Shown here: piece after piece, positions 16,130 through 26,365 of the stretch
Numbering within the stretch: the first letter of the stretch is position 1
Layout: each line of letters opens with the position of its first letter
Assembly: GCA_903916195.1 (NCBI GenBank)
Contig: CAIWVP010000188.1
Span: forward strand, 1 to 32,783
DNA length: 32,783 nt
Source of the DNA: an uncultured Verrucomicrobiota bacterium
GTDB lineage: Bacteria > Verrucomicrobiota > Verrucomicrobiia > Limisphaerales > UBA9464
Direction of reading: 5' to 3'
The notes under the pieces: model-generated
The model's input: only the letters and a program-made list of their open reading frames with translations
Databases searched by the model: none
Told to the model about the DNA's origin: nothing
Made by a program: the position numbers and the translations under genes

Positions 16130-16236
16130 ATCAAGCGTAAGGCTGGCCGCGCCTGCGACGCTGTGGAAGTGGAATCCTGCCCGGCGCGGTCCAACAGACG
16201 GTCCGCTCCCGGGGTGCGTCCCCGCGGAGCGTCCGG

Positions 16237-18582
16237 TCACTCCTGCGGATAGAGCAGCACGCGGTCGTGGACGATGAGGATGAGGTCGTTCTTCCCGTCG
16301 CCGGTCACGTCGGCCACCGCGGATTCCCGCGGCTCGGCGGATTCGTTGCGGCGGTTGCGGAACGTGCGCTCTTCGAACACCGGCCAACGGTTCGCCGGCA
16401 CGAGCTGGTGCGGCGCCTCGAAGCCGACGAGATCGATGTACGCGCGGGCCGTCTCCAGGAAGACGAGGTCCTTGCGGCCGTCGCCGTTCAGGTCGCCGCT
16501 GGTCACGTCGTGCAGGAACCCGTCCTTGATCGGCGTCTCGTAGCTGTCGAGCTCGGTGAACTCCCACACGTCGCCGGTGAGGCGCTTCGTGGCGATCGAG
16601 TTCGCTCCGGTGAAGGCGATGGCGTTGGCGGCCTTGCTGCCGAGCGCGACCGGCACGACCGCCGAGAAATCGCTGACCGGCAAGGTCGAGCTCTTGCCGG
16701 CCTTCCAGACGCCGCTGGAGTCGCGGGTGCAGACCGTCAGCGCCTTGCGGTCGGCGTCGAGCAGGAACAGCACCGGCGTCTTCCCGTCGCCGGACGGCAG
16801 GGCCGCGGCCCCGACGATGCGCGAGCTGCTGGACGCGCCGTTGATCTGGTCGCGGACGGTGAAGCTCCAGGTCGGCTTGTCCTTGCCTTCCGACGAGAGC
16901 ACGACGGCGCGGAGGAAGTTCTTCTGCGCGAGCAGCAGCTCGGCTTTGCCGTCGCCGTCCACGTCGGCCATCGCGAGCCAAGGCGAATCCACCGTGCCGC
17001 CGGGCGGGTTCACGTCGGCCTCGGCGAAGAGCGCGCCGTCCTTCGGCTCCTTGAGCTGCACCATCACCTTGATCTTCTCGTAGGGCGTCAGCACGACGAG
17101 GTCGGCCAGGCCGTCCTGGTCCGCGTCGTGGAAGGCGATGGCGGTCGGGTTGCCCTTGAACGAATCGGCGAGCTTCTGGATGACGTTCGTGCCGCCCGCG
17201 GTGCGGAGCACGAGCTCGCGGACGTTGACCGTCTCTTCTTTGCCGTCCTTGCCGGCGCGCTTGTCCTCGCGCTCGACGATGACCGCGAGCGAAGGCTTGG
17301 CGCCGGGCTTCAACGGGCCGACCGTGAGGGCGAGCGGACGGCCGTTGAGCGGCACGACCCGCGGAAAGGGCACGCGGCCGTTCGCGTCGAGCGCGGCCAC
17401 CCCGATCTGCTTCTCGTCGGCGCTCAGCAGGAACACCTCGGTCTTGCCGTCGCCGTCCCAATCCGCGGCGACGATGTCGGTGACACCGGTGAAGGTCGGG
17501 AAGGTCCGCGGCGCGGCGAGGGTGCCGTCGGGCTTCTGGAGATGCACCGCGAGCTGGCCGCCCTCGGGCTCGGCGACGAGCAGGTCGGCCCGGCCGTCGC
17601 CATCGATGTCGGCCCAGACGAGCCCGCGCCGGGGCTTGTCGGTGCGCTGGAGCGGGAGGATGGAGAACTGCCCGTCGCGCAGCGCGCCGGCGAACTCCTC
17701 GGCGGATTTGTGGGTGAGGTTGGCGACGGCGGCGCGGCCGGATTTCGCGGCGATGGTGACGATCTCCGTCTTGTGGTCGCCGTCGAGATCGTCGGCCCAG
17801 TAGCTGCGGATCGGGGCGAGCGGCATGTGGATCTCCGGCGCGAACTGGCCGGGACCGGTCTGCAGGCGGAAGCGGAACGGGTTCGGGTTGTCCCAGTTCA
17901 CCAGCAGCAGGTCCTCTTTTGAATCGCCGTCGAGGTCGAGCACCTGGAGCGCCTTCACGCTGCCGGCGTACGGCAGTTTCTCCGGTTCACCGAGCGTGCC
18001 GTCGGGACGCGAGAGCAGGAGGTAGATGTGCTTCTCGGCGAGCAGCAGCAGGTCGGGCCTGCCGTCGCTGTTGACGTCGCCGCTGGTCAGGGCGTTGTAG
18101 TCCGCGAGGCCGTCGTCGAGGGACCATTTCTTCGGCGGGGCCCAGCCGTTCGTGCCGAGGTTGGCCTGGAGCACGAGCTCCTTGGGATCGCCATAGTACG
18201 CGAGGTCGGGCCGGCCGTCGGCGTTGAGGTCCGCGACGACCATCGAGGTGATGCGCTTCTCGGAAGAGATGGATTCCACGCGGAACCGGGCCTCGGCCGG
18301 CAGCTCGTTGATGTCGCGGCGACCGACCTTGGCGGCGGTCGCGGGGGCGTTGGTCTTGCCGGAGCGGTTGTAGAGGAAGGTGATCTTGGAACGGCCGTTG
18401 TTGACCACGACGATGTCGTTCAGCCCGTCGCCGTCGATGTCCGCGACATGGAGGAACCCGATGCCGAAATCGAGCGGGAAGACCTCGGGGCCGCCGAAAC
18501 CGAACCGGTTGGTGGACGAATCGGCCCGGACGTGTGAGAGCGCGGCGGAAGCGACCAGGACCGTCAGCAGTCGGCGAAGCAT
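16237..18582 (-). CDS. Secreted FG-GAP/VCBS repeat protein
   Basis: A 781-residue exported protein. The signal peptide is MLRRLLTVLVASAALSHVRA, cleaved before DSS. About eleven calcium-binding loops of the DxDxDGxxD form are spread along the whole chain, including ADIDGDGLND, ADLNADGRPD, GDVNSDGRPD, LDLDGDSKED, DDLDGDHKTE, ADIDGDGRAD, ADWDGDGKTE, ADVDGDGKAE, GDLNGDGRKD and a final VADVTGDGKND. This predicts one or two seven-bladed propellers, as in integrin-alpha-like bacterial proteins. Unlike the two other FG-GAP proteins in the window it has no C-terminal ASPIC/UnbV domain and ends at VLLYPQE. No enzyme domain is seen. It lies 84 bases after the peptidase-like gene on the same strand and is probably part of the same transcript. 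Confidence 0.92.
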   Translation of the reverse strand: MLRRLLTVLVASAALSHVRADSSTNRFGFGGPEVFPLDFGIGFLHVADIDGDGLNDIVVVNNGRSKITFLYNRSGKTNAPATAAKVGRRDINELPAEARFRVESISSEKRITSMVVADLNADGRPDLAYYGDPKELVLQANLGTNGWAPPKKWSLDDGLADYNALTSGDVNSDGRPDLLLLAEKHIYLLLSRPDGTLGEPEKLPYAGSVKALQVLDLDGDSKEDLLLVNWDNPNPFRFRLQTGPGQFAPEIHMPLAPIRSYWADDLDGDHKTEIVTIAAKSGRAAVANLTHKSAEEFAGALRDGQFSILPLQRTDKPRRGLVWADIDGDGRADLLVAEPEGGQLAVHLQKPDGTLAAPRTFPTFTGVTDIVAADWDGDGKTEVFLLSADEKQIGVAALDANGRVPFPRVVPLNGRPLALTVGPLKPGAKPSLAVIVEREDKRAGKDGKEETVNVRELVLRTAGGTNVIQKLADSFKGNPTAIAFHDADQDGLADLVVLTPYEKIKVMVQLKEPKDGALFAEADVNPPGGTVDSPWLAMADVDGDGKAELLLAQKNFLRAVVLSSEGKDKPTWSFTVRDQINGASSSSRIVGAAALPSGDGKTPVLFLLDADRKALTVCTRDSSGVWKAGKSSTLPVSDFSAVVPVALGSKAANAIAFTGANSIATKRLTGDVWEFTELDSYETPIKDGFLHDVTSGDLNGDGRKDLVFLETARAYIDLVGFEAPHQLVPANRWPVFEERTFRNRRNESAEPRESAVADVTGDGKNDLILIVHDRVLLYPQE

Positions 18583-18666
18583 GGACGGAGCTTGGCGGAA
18601 CCTGCCGCAAGGGCAAGGCGCGCAACGGCGGACCGCGGTATCCCTCCACGCTCCTCCTCCCGTCCG

Positions 18667-20013
18667 CTACGGGCTTTTCGCGCGGGCGGCGACGAGCTGG
18701 CGACCGAGGTCGTCGAGCTTCGCGGCGGCGGTCTTGGCGAGGACCTTGGCGCGCGCCGCGATGTCGAGCCGGCCGGTGCCTTCCGTGCCGGCGTTGGCCC
18801 GGCCGTTCACGTAGCCCTCGATGGTCCGCTGGCATCCGGTCACCAGCGGCATCAGGTCCGGCGGCGTGTGGAGCCCGAGGATCACCAGCTGGTTGGCCTT
18901 GCGCCGGAGGACCTCTTGTTGCGCGGGGAATACCCACGTCCGCACCACCTCGGACAGGCCCAGCGTCTGCCGTGACACCGGCCCGTTGGTCGATCCGCGG
19001 ACATCGGCCGTCTCGGTCAGCACCAGCTGCAGCTCGGAGAGCACGCGGTCCCGGGGCCAGAGCAGCGACGGGTCGCGGCTCAGCACGTCGGCCGCGCCGA
19101 CCGCCCACCACTTCTCGGCATCGAGCAAGGTCTGGAACCGGCCGTTGCTCGCGCGGAGGAACGCCGTCTGCCAGTTGAGATGGTACGGCAGCTGGTGGAG
19201 GAAATCCCGCGCCAGCGTCCGGCCTTCGTCGTCGCGGAGCAGCTCGAAGACCAGCAGCGTGGCGCTGGCCTGGAAGTAGGCGAACCGCTCCGGATCCGCG
19301 AGCGCCGCCGGATCGGGCAGGCTCAGGTCGGAGAAGCTCGCCGGATCGCGGCCCGCCAGCGTGGCGCGGACCGGGGCGAGCGGGTCGGGCCGGCGCGCGT
19401 TGCGGTTCAGCGTGGTCTGCGGCTCGAGCACGAGGTCGCGGCCGGACGCGGTCACGAGCAGGCTGTCGAGGCCTTCGGCGAGCCAGAGCGGCGGGCGCAC
19501 GCAATCGGTCCGGCGCAGGTCGTGGTTCGCCACATCGAGCAGCACGACCTCGACGATCGCGCGGACCAGCCGTCGCCACTCCACCTGTTCCGGCACTTCG
19601 ATCCGGTATTGCCAGCCTTCACGGATCGCCGTGGGCACGATCGTGAGCTGGCCTTCGATGCGACGAGGGCGGCGCAGATGCAGATGGACCGCGCCGCCCG
19701 GACGCTCCACCGCGCCCAGCTGGAGATGGATCGCCTGGCGGATGCGGTCGCAGGCGATGGCCAAGGTGTCCGGCCGTAGAGAGACGACGTCGTTGTCGCC
19801 GACCGGCCGCAGCTCGCCGCCGGAAGGCGGCTGGATCGTGTCACGGCCGTGGACGATGAACTGTCCGTTCCGGCTCTTGGCCGTGACCGGGACCTGGTTC
19901 TGCGCCTGCGCGGCGAGCAGCCCGGCCGACAGCGCGGTCCACATCAAGGCCGACCGATGGAACCATCGTTTCGGGCTACGACCCACTTCCGGACTGGGCG
20001 GCCGGGAGGTCAC
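18667..20013 (-). CDS. Secreted gluzincin-like protein lacking the zinc motif
   Basis: A protein of up to 448 residues that I do not assign to a named family. A signal segment (KRWFHRSALMWTALSAGLLAAQAQ, to about residue 38) leads to a beta-rich domain, then helices with RAIVEVVLLD (151-160) and PPLWLAEGL (175-182). The arrangement, a helix followed about 25 residues later by (P)xWLxEGL, matches the HExxH helix and third-ligand segment of gluzincin/MA-clan peptidases, but both His positions are hydrophobic here (Val154, Leu158) while Glu155 and Glu180 remain. It is therefore probably a non-catalytic relative; this is inference from motif geometry. The start is uncertain: the frame opens with GTG at 20013, 10 bases after the FmdB-type stop, while ATG 19944 would leave a short signal. 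The gene lies between the FmdB-type and FG-GAP genes on one strand. Confidence 0.8.
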   Translation of the reverse strand: MTSRPPSPEVGRSPKRWFHRSALMWTALSAGLLAAQAQNQVPVTAKSRNGQFIVHGRDTIQPPSGGELRPVGDNDVVSLRPDTLAIACDRIRQAIHLQLGAVERPGGAVHLHLRRPRRIEGQLTIVPTAIREGWQYRIEVPEQVEWRRLVRAIVEVVLLDVANHDLRRTDCVRPPLWLAEGLDSLLVTASGRDLVLEPQTTLNRNARRPDPLAPVRATLAGRDPASFSDLSLPDPAALADPERFAYFQASATLLVFELLRDDEGRTLARDFLHQLPYHLNWQTAFLRASNGRFQTLLDAEKWWAVGAADVLSRDPSLLWPRDRVLSELQLVLTETADVRGSTNGPVSRQTLGLSEVVRTWVFPAQQEVLRRKANQLVILGLHTPPDLMPLVTGCQRTIEGYVNGRANAGTEGTGRLDIAARAKVLAKTAAAKLDDLGRQLVAARAKSP

Positions 20014-20022
20014 TGGGGGGGG

Positions 20023-20358
20023 TCAGTCCTTTTTCGCGGACGGCTTCGCCTCGACCTTGGTGGCGGGCTTGGGGGGCTCAGCCTTGGCCTCGGTCTTCGG
20101 GGCCGGGGACGCGGCGGCCTCGGAATCCTTCTTCGCGCCGGCCTTGTAGCTCTCGCTGCGGTAGTCGGTGAGATAGAAGCCGGCCCCTTTGAAGATGAAG
20201 CCGGCGCCGCCGCCGATGCCGCGGGCGACCTTGCCCTTGGCCCAGCGTTTCGCCGGGCAGAGGTCCTTCGGGCAGACGGTCAGGGCGGCGTCCTTCATGG
20301 ACTGCACGAGCTCGAACTGGTGGCCGCATTTCCCGCAGGTGTAGTCGTAGGTTGGCAT
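20023..20358 (-). CDS. FmdB-type zinc-ribbon protein
   Basis: A 111-residue small protein. The N-terminus MPTYDYTCGKCGHQFEL with Cys8 and Cys11, and a second pair Cys29 and Cys34 (CPKDLC), form the zinc ribbon of the FmdB/CxxC regulatory family. GFIFKGAGFYLTDY is the family's conserved FxGxGFYxTDY segment. The tail after about residue 75 is Lys/Ala/Pro/Glu-rich and probably disordered. The second pair has four residues between cysteines rather than the usual two. FmdB was named for a putative role in amidase regulation; the function is generally unknown. The ATG at 20358 abuts a palindrome (20360-20372) on its 5' side. The next gene follows 10 bases after the stop. Confidence 0.92.
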   Translation of the reverse strand: MPTYDYTCGKCGHQFELVQSMKDAALTVCPKDLCPAKRWAKGKVARGIGGGAGFIFKGAGFYLTDYRSESYKAGAKKDSEAAASPAPKTEAKAEPPKPATKVEAKPSAKKD

Positions 20359-20359
20359 A

Positions 20360-20372
20360 CGTGAACGTCACG
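20360..20372. promoter_or_regulatory. Palindrome abutting the FmdB-type start codon
   Basis: CGTGA-ACG-TCACG, one base away from the ATG of the FmdB-type gene on the minus strand. It matches the core of the palindrome at 12655-12667 in 12 of 13 bases and has the same placement relative to a start codon. It is a candidate operator overlapping the ribosome-binding region. Confidence 0.4.
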
Positions 20373-20450
20373 GTAGTAACGGGGCGCCCGATGGACCGTC
20401 AAGGTCCGCGAGGACCGGGATGGCGACCGGAGGCGGCAGACCTCTCCGGA

Positions 20451-22793
20451 TCACTTCGCCGGTGCCACGTGATGCCACACGTCCGGAGCCGGGGTTCTGA
20501 GCACGGTGCGTCCGCCGCCCGGCCAGACGATGGTGGCCCGGACCGGCTTCGCGTCGCCGAGGCCGAAGTGCGCGGCCGCAGCGGATTGGCTGCGGAACCC
20601 GTCGCCCGCGACGATCCATCGGGTCTGGCGCCCGGCGGTGTCCTCGAGCTCGACACGGGCGCCGAGCGGCGCGCGTCCTCCTCCGTCGAGCCGGAAGCCG
20701 ATCCAGTGGCCGGTCGAGGGAAGCGCGTTGCGGAAGACCAGCAGGCGTTGCCTGCGCTTCGGCCACATCTCGGAGGTCGTGACGATCAGGTCCAGACGGC
20801 CGTCGCCGTCGAGGTCGTCGGCGAGCAGGTTCCGGCAATCCTCCGGCACCGCGACGCCGAGCAGCCACGCGACGTCGGGGAGATCCGATGTTCCGGAGGC
20901 GAGGAGCAACGCGTTGTCCTGCCAACCGCCGTAGCTCGCGGCGTCCGCTTGTCGCCGGCCGCTGGCCGTGCGGAAATAGAGGTCGGCCGCCGGCGTGTTG
21001 GTCGGGCCGGCGGCGAAGATGTCGTGGCGCCAGAACTGTCGTTCGTGGTCTCGGGTGCTGGCGCGCGTCTCGTGGCCGTTGGCGACGGCGAGGTCGAGGT
21101 CGCGGTCGTTGTCGAGGTCCGCCCAGGCGGCGCCCCACGACCATCCCGTCCGGGCCATCGCTCCGGCGAGTGGCTCCGGCGCGGGGACCAGCCCCGTCTT
21201 GCCGCCGAGATACAGGCGGTTCCCGAAGGTCATCGGCCCGCGCATCGCCGCGTGGCGCGGCCATCCGTCGCGGGCGAGACCGAGCGCATCCATCCGTTCG
21301 GCCACCGGCGAACCCATGCCGAGCATCAACAGGTCGGGACGTCCGTCGCCGTCGAGGTCGTTGAGGACATGCGCCATGCCGAACGAATGGCGGGCTTCGC
21401 CGAGGCGATCGGTGACATCGGTGAACTTCCCGTGCCCATCGTTGAGGAAGATGTCGAGCCCGGCGAAATCGCCCACCACCACGAGGTCCTGGTCGCCGTC
21501 GCCATCGAGGTCGATGAACGACGCGCTGTACGCCCGGCGGGCACGTTTCCCGGCGAGACCCGAGGCCGCCGTCGCATCGGTGAAGTTACCGTGGCCGTCG
21601 TTCAGGAGCAGATAGGCGGGGAACCCGTCGGCCGCGTCGAAGTACGGCGTGGGCATCTGGCCGCCCTGGTAGGGCAGCTTGTACTGTGCGAGCCAGACGT
21701 CGAGGTCCCCGTCGCCGTCCACGTCCCCGACGGCGAGGACCTGCGGATGCTTGATCGCCGACGGGGCTTCCCAGCCCGGGCGCATCGGGCCCGGGGATGT
21801 GCCGGAGGCCGGGCCCGGGGTCCAGGCCAGGCCGCGGGCGCCGGCGACGACCAGGTCCGCGCGACCGTCCCCGTCGACATCGGCGAGCGCGGCGGCGACG
21901 ATGCGTTCGGGCGCGAGGCCCGGGATCGTGCCGGGTTCGAACCGACGCGGCGCCACGGTGCCGCCTTCGGGATCCGGACGGTTCCACCACATGCGACCGG
22001 CGCCGACGAGGAGCAGCTCGGACAGGCCGTCGCCGTCGAGGTCCGCGGCGATCAACGGATCGGAGAACTCCACGAAGCCGTTCGATGTCGACGTGTCGAG
22101 CCAGGGCGTGAATCCCGGCGGACCCGACCGGGCCAGCACCTCCACGTCGCGGACGATGATCTTCGCCGCGCGCGGCGCGGTCCCGGGCGCGGCGGCGGAC
22201 CATTCCACCTCGAGCGTGGCCCGGACCCTCGCTCGCTCGCTTTGCTCGGGGTCGTCGAGCCGGCCGGTGGCTTGGACGACCGACCGGGCCGGCTGGTCCG
22301 CGGTCGCGGGCGTGTGGCGCGTCATATGCCAGGTGGTGCGGCGGAGAGACCAGCCATCGGAGGTCCACCGGGAGACCCGTGCGCGCCAGCCCGCGGGATC
22401 GAGGAGCGTCGACGGGGCACCGGTCCCGCGCCAACGATGGATGCCGTGCGCGAGGTCGGGCGCCGGAGCGGTGCCCGGGATCGACAAGGCCTCGAACGGG
22501 AACGCCGCCAGGATCGGCCACGGATCGGCGGCACCGTTCAGGGCGTCCCATAGGCGCACGAACTCGTCCTCGTGGCGCTCGGCGTCCAGCTCCGGTGCCC
22601 AAGCGGTCTGGTCGGCGGCTTGTTCACGGGCCTCGAGCGAGAGATAGGCTCGGGCCTGTTCCTCGGCGGCCGCGACCGCGGGAGCGGCGGGTTTCTGGCG
22701 GAACGGTGTCGCGCGACGGAAGAAGAGCGCAGCGACCGCCACCGCGGCGAGCAGGGCGAGCAAAGTCCAGAGGCGGGTCTTCGGCGTCATCAT
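20451..22793 (-). CDS. Membrane-anchored CRTAC1-family FG-GAP protein with ASPIC/UnbV domain
   Basis: A 780-residue protein. MMTPKTRLWTLLALLAAVAVAALFFRR is an N-terminal membrane anchor or uncleaved signal. Residues ~35-260 form a domain of unknown type that opens with a helical stretch. At least seven calcium loops follow, including ADLDGDGLSE, ADVDGDGRAD, GDVDGDGDLD, IDLDGDGDQD, NDLDGDGRPD, ADLDNDRDLD and DDLDGDGRLD. The C-terminus is ASPIC/UnbV: GHWIGFRLDGGG, a conserved Gly/Ser-rich loop, then HFGLGDAKPVRATIVWPGG. It is a distant paralogue of the halogenase-operon protein at 4249-6045 but lacks the lipobox and has the extra N-terminal domain. ATG 22793 was chosen because upstream codons are Pro/Arg-rich. 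It heads the minus-strand block; FmdB-type is next, 92 bases on. Confidence 0.92.
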   Translation of the reverse strand: MMTPKTRLWTLLALLAAVAVAALFFRRATPFRQKPAAPAVAAAEEQARAYLSLEAREQAADQTAWAPELDAERHEDEFVRLWDALNGAADPWPILAAFPFEALSIPGTAPAPDLAHGIHRWRGTGAPSTLLDPAGWRARVSRWTSDGWSLRRTTWHMTRHTPATADQPARSVVQATGRLDDPEQSERARVRATLEVEWSAAAPGTAPRAAKIIVRDVEVLARSGPPGFTPWLDTSTSNGFVEFSDPLIAADLDGDGLSELLLVGAGRMWWNRPDPEGGTVAPRRFEPGTIPGLAPERIVAAALADVDGDGRADLVVAGARGLAWTPGPASGTSPGPMRPGWEAPSAIKHPQVLAVGDVDGDGDLDVWLAQYKLPYQGGQMPTPYFDAADGFPAYLLLNDGHGNFTDATAASGLAGKRARRAYSASFIDLDGDGDQDLVVVGDFAGLDIFLNDGHGKFTDVTDRLGEARHSFGMAHVLNDLDGDGRPDLLMLGMGSPVAERMDALGLARDGWPRHAAMRGPMTFGNRLYLGGKTGLVPAPEPLAGAMARTGWSWGAAWADLDNDRDLDLAVANGHETRASTRDHERQFWRHDIFAAGPTNTPAADLYFRTASGRRQADAASYGGWQDNALLLASGTSDLPDVAWLLGVAVPEDCRNLLADDLDGDGRLDLIVTTSEMWPKRRQRLLVFRNALPSTGHWIGFRLDGGGRAPLGARVELEDTAGRQTRWIVAGDGFRSQSAAAAHFGLGDAKPVRATIVWPGGGRTVLRTPAPDVWHHVAPAK

Positions 22794-23120
22794 CGGTCCA
22801 TCGGTGAACGCCGCCATGCGTGCCCGGATCGGGGCGCGGCGTCGAGCGGCGACGGGAGCGGTCGGAAATGGCGGAAGAGGACGCGGACGTGGCGCCGGGT
22901 CGAACCCATGTATCGCGGATATGGGATCCACAGGCGCTGCGGCAGGTCAGCAGTCGGGCATTGCCGACGCCCTGCCCGGTTCCACTCGGCGAAACGGCAG
23001 GTTCCAGACCTGCGCCACCTCCGTCCGCACCCCCATGCGGAGCCGACACATGCGGAGCCGTTGCTTGCAGGGACTCCGGCCCGGGCGTAACGATGTGTCG
23101 TCGCCCGAGATCCACTTCTT
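22794..23120. other. Intergenic region between divergent genes
   Basis: It lies between the UnbV protein (-) and the first pseudopilin (+), so it should contain promoters for both, though no clear -10/-35 pair is evident. The translations in it are not protein-like. It holds a small hairpin at 22997-23013. Confidence 0.5.
22997..23013. repeat. Short REP-like hairpin
   Basis: GCAGGT (22997-23002), a 5-base loop and ACCTGC (23008-23013) form a 6-bp hairpin in non-coding sequence upstream of the pseudopilin. Short palindromes of this kind are often dispersed in GC-rich genomes, but no second copy was found here. Confidence 0.3.
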
Positions 23121-23867
23121 ATGAGCACTTCCCTGTCTTGCCCGCCCCATCAGCGTCCGGGCTTCACCCTCATCGAGCTGCTGGTGGTGATCGCCATCAT
23201 CGCGATCCTCGCGGGCATGTTGTTGCCGGCGTTGTCGCGGGCGAAGGCGAAGGCGAACTCGGTGAAGTGCATCAGCAACCAGAAGCAGATCGGCCTGGCC
23301 TTCAAGATGTACGCCGACGACAACCGCGACTTCTTCCCCGTCCATCCCGGGTGGGGAGATGTCGGCGGGAAGTTCTGGACCAATGCCAATCTCGCCGGGA
23401 GCGCGGGCGATTACGGCGGCAAAACGGCGGAGACGAACCGCCCGCTGAACCGGTACGCCGGCGCGACCGAGGTCTTCCGCTGCCCTGCCGATGCGGGCGA
23501 TTCGCTGAATCCGCAGGTGAAGACCTGCTTCACCGGCTGGGGCAACAGCTACCTGGTCGAATGGGCGGTCGATGCGTTCCGCGTGAAGCGCGTGACGGGC
23601 GATTCCAAGGCCAAGGGCACGCCGCAAGGCACATCCATGCGGGAATCGGAGATCGCGCTGAGCCCGGCGAACAAGGTGCTGATGGGCGATTGGCCGTGGC
23701 ACGCGAACCGCGACACGAAGGCCAAGCAGACCGTCTGGCACAACTACAAGGGGAAGCGCTTCGAGAACATGCTCTTCGGCGACGCCCACGTGGAGAACTT
23801 CAAATTCCCGGCGCAGATGGACCAGTGGATCAGCATCGCTCCGGACCCGGCCTTCCAATGGTGGTGA
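23121..23867 (+). CDS. Type II secretion/pilus pseudopilin-like protein
   Basis: A 248-residue protein with a classical prepilin N-terminus: a short leader to Gly14, then Phe15 at the cleavage site and [20 protein letters not shown], with Glu19 at position +5. A prepilin peptidase would cleave after Gly14 and methylate Phe15. The hydrophobic helix is followed by [28 protein letters not shown], the conserved stalk of the verrucomicrobial/planctomycetal pseudopilin family. The C-terminal family motif is [21 protein letters not shown], where the usual H-x9-DG is altered to a longer spacing with GDAH. ATG at 23121 gives a 14-residue leader. These proteins occur in large paralogous sets in this phylum; their function is uncertain. 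It converges on guaA with 85 bases between the stops. Confidence 0.93.
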   Translation: MSTSLSCPPHQRPGFTLIELLVVIAIIAILAGMLLPALSRAKAKANSVKCISNQKQIGLAFKMYADDNRDFFPVHPGWGDVGGKFWTNANLAGSAGDYGGKTAETNRPLNRYAGATEVFRCPADAGDSLNPQVKTCFTGWGNSYLVEWAVDAFRVKRVTGDSKAKGTPQGTSMRESEIALSPANKVLMGDWPWHANRDTKAKQTVWHNYKGKRFENMLFGDAHVENFKFPAQMDQWISIAPDPAFQWW

Positions 23868-23952
23868 GCCGCTCCTGCGTCCATCCGTGCCCGCGTCGTC
23901 CAAGAAGCGGGTCGCTCGAGGCGGAAGGCCCCGGACCGGGCCCTGGGCCGCT

Positions 23953-25494
<1,542 letters not shown>

Positions 25495-26365
25495 GGCGGG
25501 ACTTCCAAAGCACAGGTTATCGGGCGGACGGGCCGGCGCTGGCGAGCGATTTTTCGGTGGGCTCCGCGGGTCCTGGCCGGCCGATCCGGGCTTCCCGCCA
25601 CGCCGGCGCCGATCCCCTTCGGCTCCGATGCCGATGTGTTCCATGATCCGGGCCGGCCTGTCCTCTGGACTCGTGTGGGCTCTCTTGGTGCTGGGGGCGG
25701 TGGCGTTCTTCCAGTGGTCGTCGTTGCCGTCGGCCGTTCCGCAGGGCAGGGACACCCACCTCTCCACCGAAGGCGCCCGATCGCGGGCGGAAAGGGCGGG
25801 CGACCGACATGTCATCCACGTCGGCGGCGCTCCATTGCGTCAGTATCCGTCGGGGCGACCGGCCTTCCTCGCCCCGCCGTGGAAGCTCGGCGTTGGACGG
25901 CGTTGGAAGACCCTGTTCCTAGCGGTGGCGCCGGGGCGTGGTGAGGGCGGAGGCCGCTCGGCCCGAAGTTGGCAGGACCCGTGGCTGCGGATCGGCGGGA
26001 CGGCAGGCTACCTGGCTCCTTCCCGCGGTGGGCGGGCAAGGAAGCAATGCTCGATCCCGTCTGGGCGGGTTGGACGGGCGATATCGGAGCCGCAGTCGGT
26101 GCGGTGGTCGCGTTGATGTGCGGGTTCGGGGTGGCGGACGCCCGGACCCGTTCGGCCTGGGACGGGGCGACGATCTCCACGGTCCGCGTGTCGATCGGAT
26201 CGAGCGGAAGCCCCCCGGATGGCTCGTTCTGCCTGGCCCTTCGCGAGCCGGCGTCTTGACAGTCCGTTCCGCGGCTTTCGGCGGCGACGGAACGCCGAGG
26301 GGTCGCTCCACCGGGCTGGCGGAAAACAATTGGGCCGCCCCGCTTCGGTGACGCATCTTCCGCGC
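25495..26365. other. Long intergenic region between guaA and the ABC ATPase
   Basis: 871 bases between divergent genes. Several frames are open but none shows a family signature. The best candidate is the plus-strand ORF at 25643-26116. The remainder is Arg/Pro/Gly-rich in translation and is treated as non-coding. No terminator, tRNA-like fold or clear repeat was found. Confidence 0.5.
25643..26116 (+). CDS. Doubtful ORF with one membrane segment
   Basis: A 157-residue reading frame (earlier in-frame ATGs at 25628 and 25634). It opens [23 protein letters not shown], a plausible membrane anchor, and then about 130 Arg/Gly-rich residues without family likeness. Third-position GC is lower than in confirmed genes nearby and no Shine-Dalgarno is visible. 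It may be a decayed or orphan gene, or chance in GC-rich DNA. Confidence 0.22.
   Translation: MIRAGLSSGLVWALLVLGAVAFFQWSSLPSAVPQGRDTHLSTEGARSRAERAGDRHVIHVGGAPLRQYPSGRPAFLAPPWKLGVGRRWKTLFLAVAPGRGEGGGRSARSWQDPWLRIGGTAGYLAPSRGGRARKQCSIPSGRVGRAISEPQSVRWSR

Noticed and set aside
20352-22553. A 733-codon plus-strand ORF opposite the UnbV protein.
   Set aside because: Mirror of repeated DxDxDG codons on the minus strand; no start signal or family match.
23910-23945. GC-rich hairpin between the first pseudopilin and guaA as a bidirectional terminator.
   Set aside because: No T-run follows on either strand and the stem is short.
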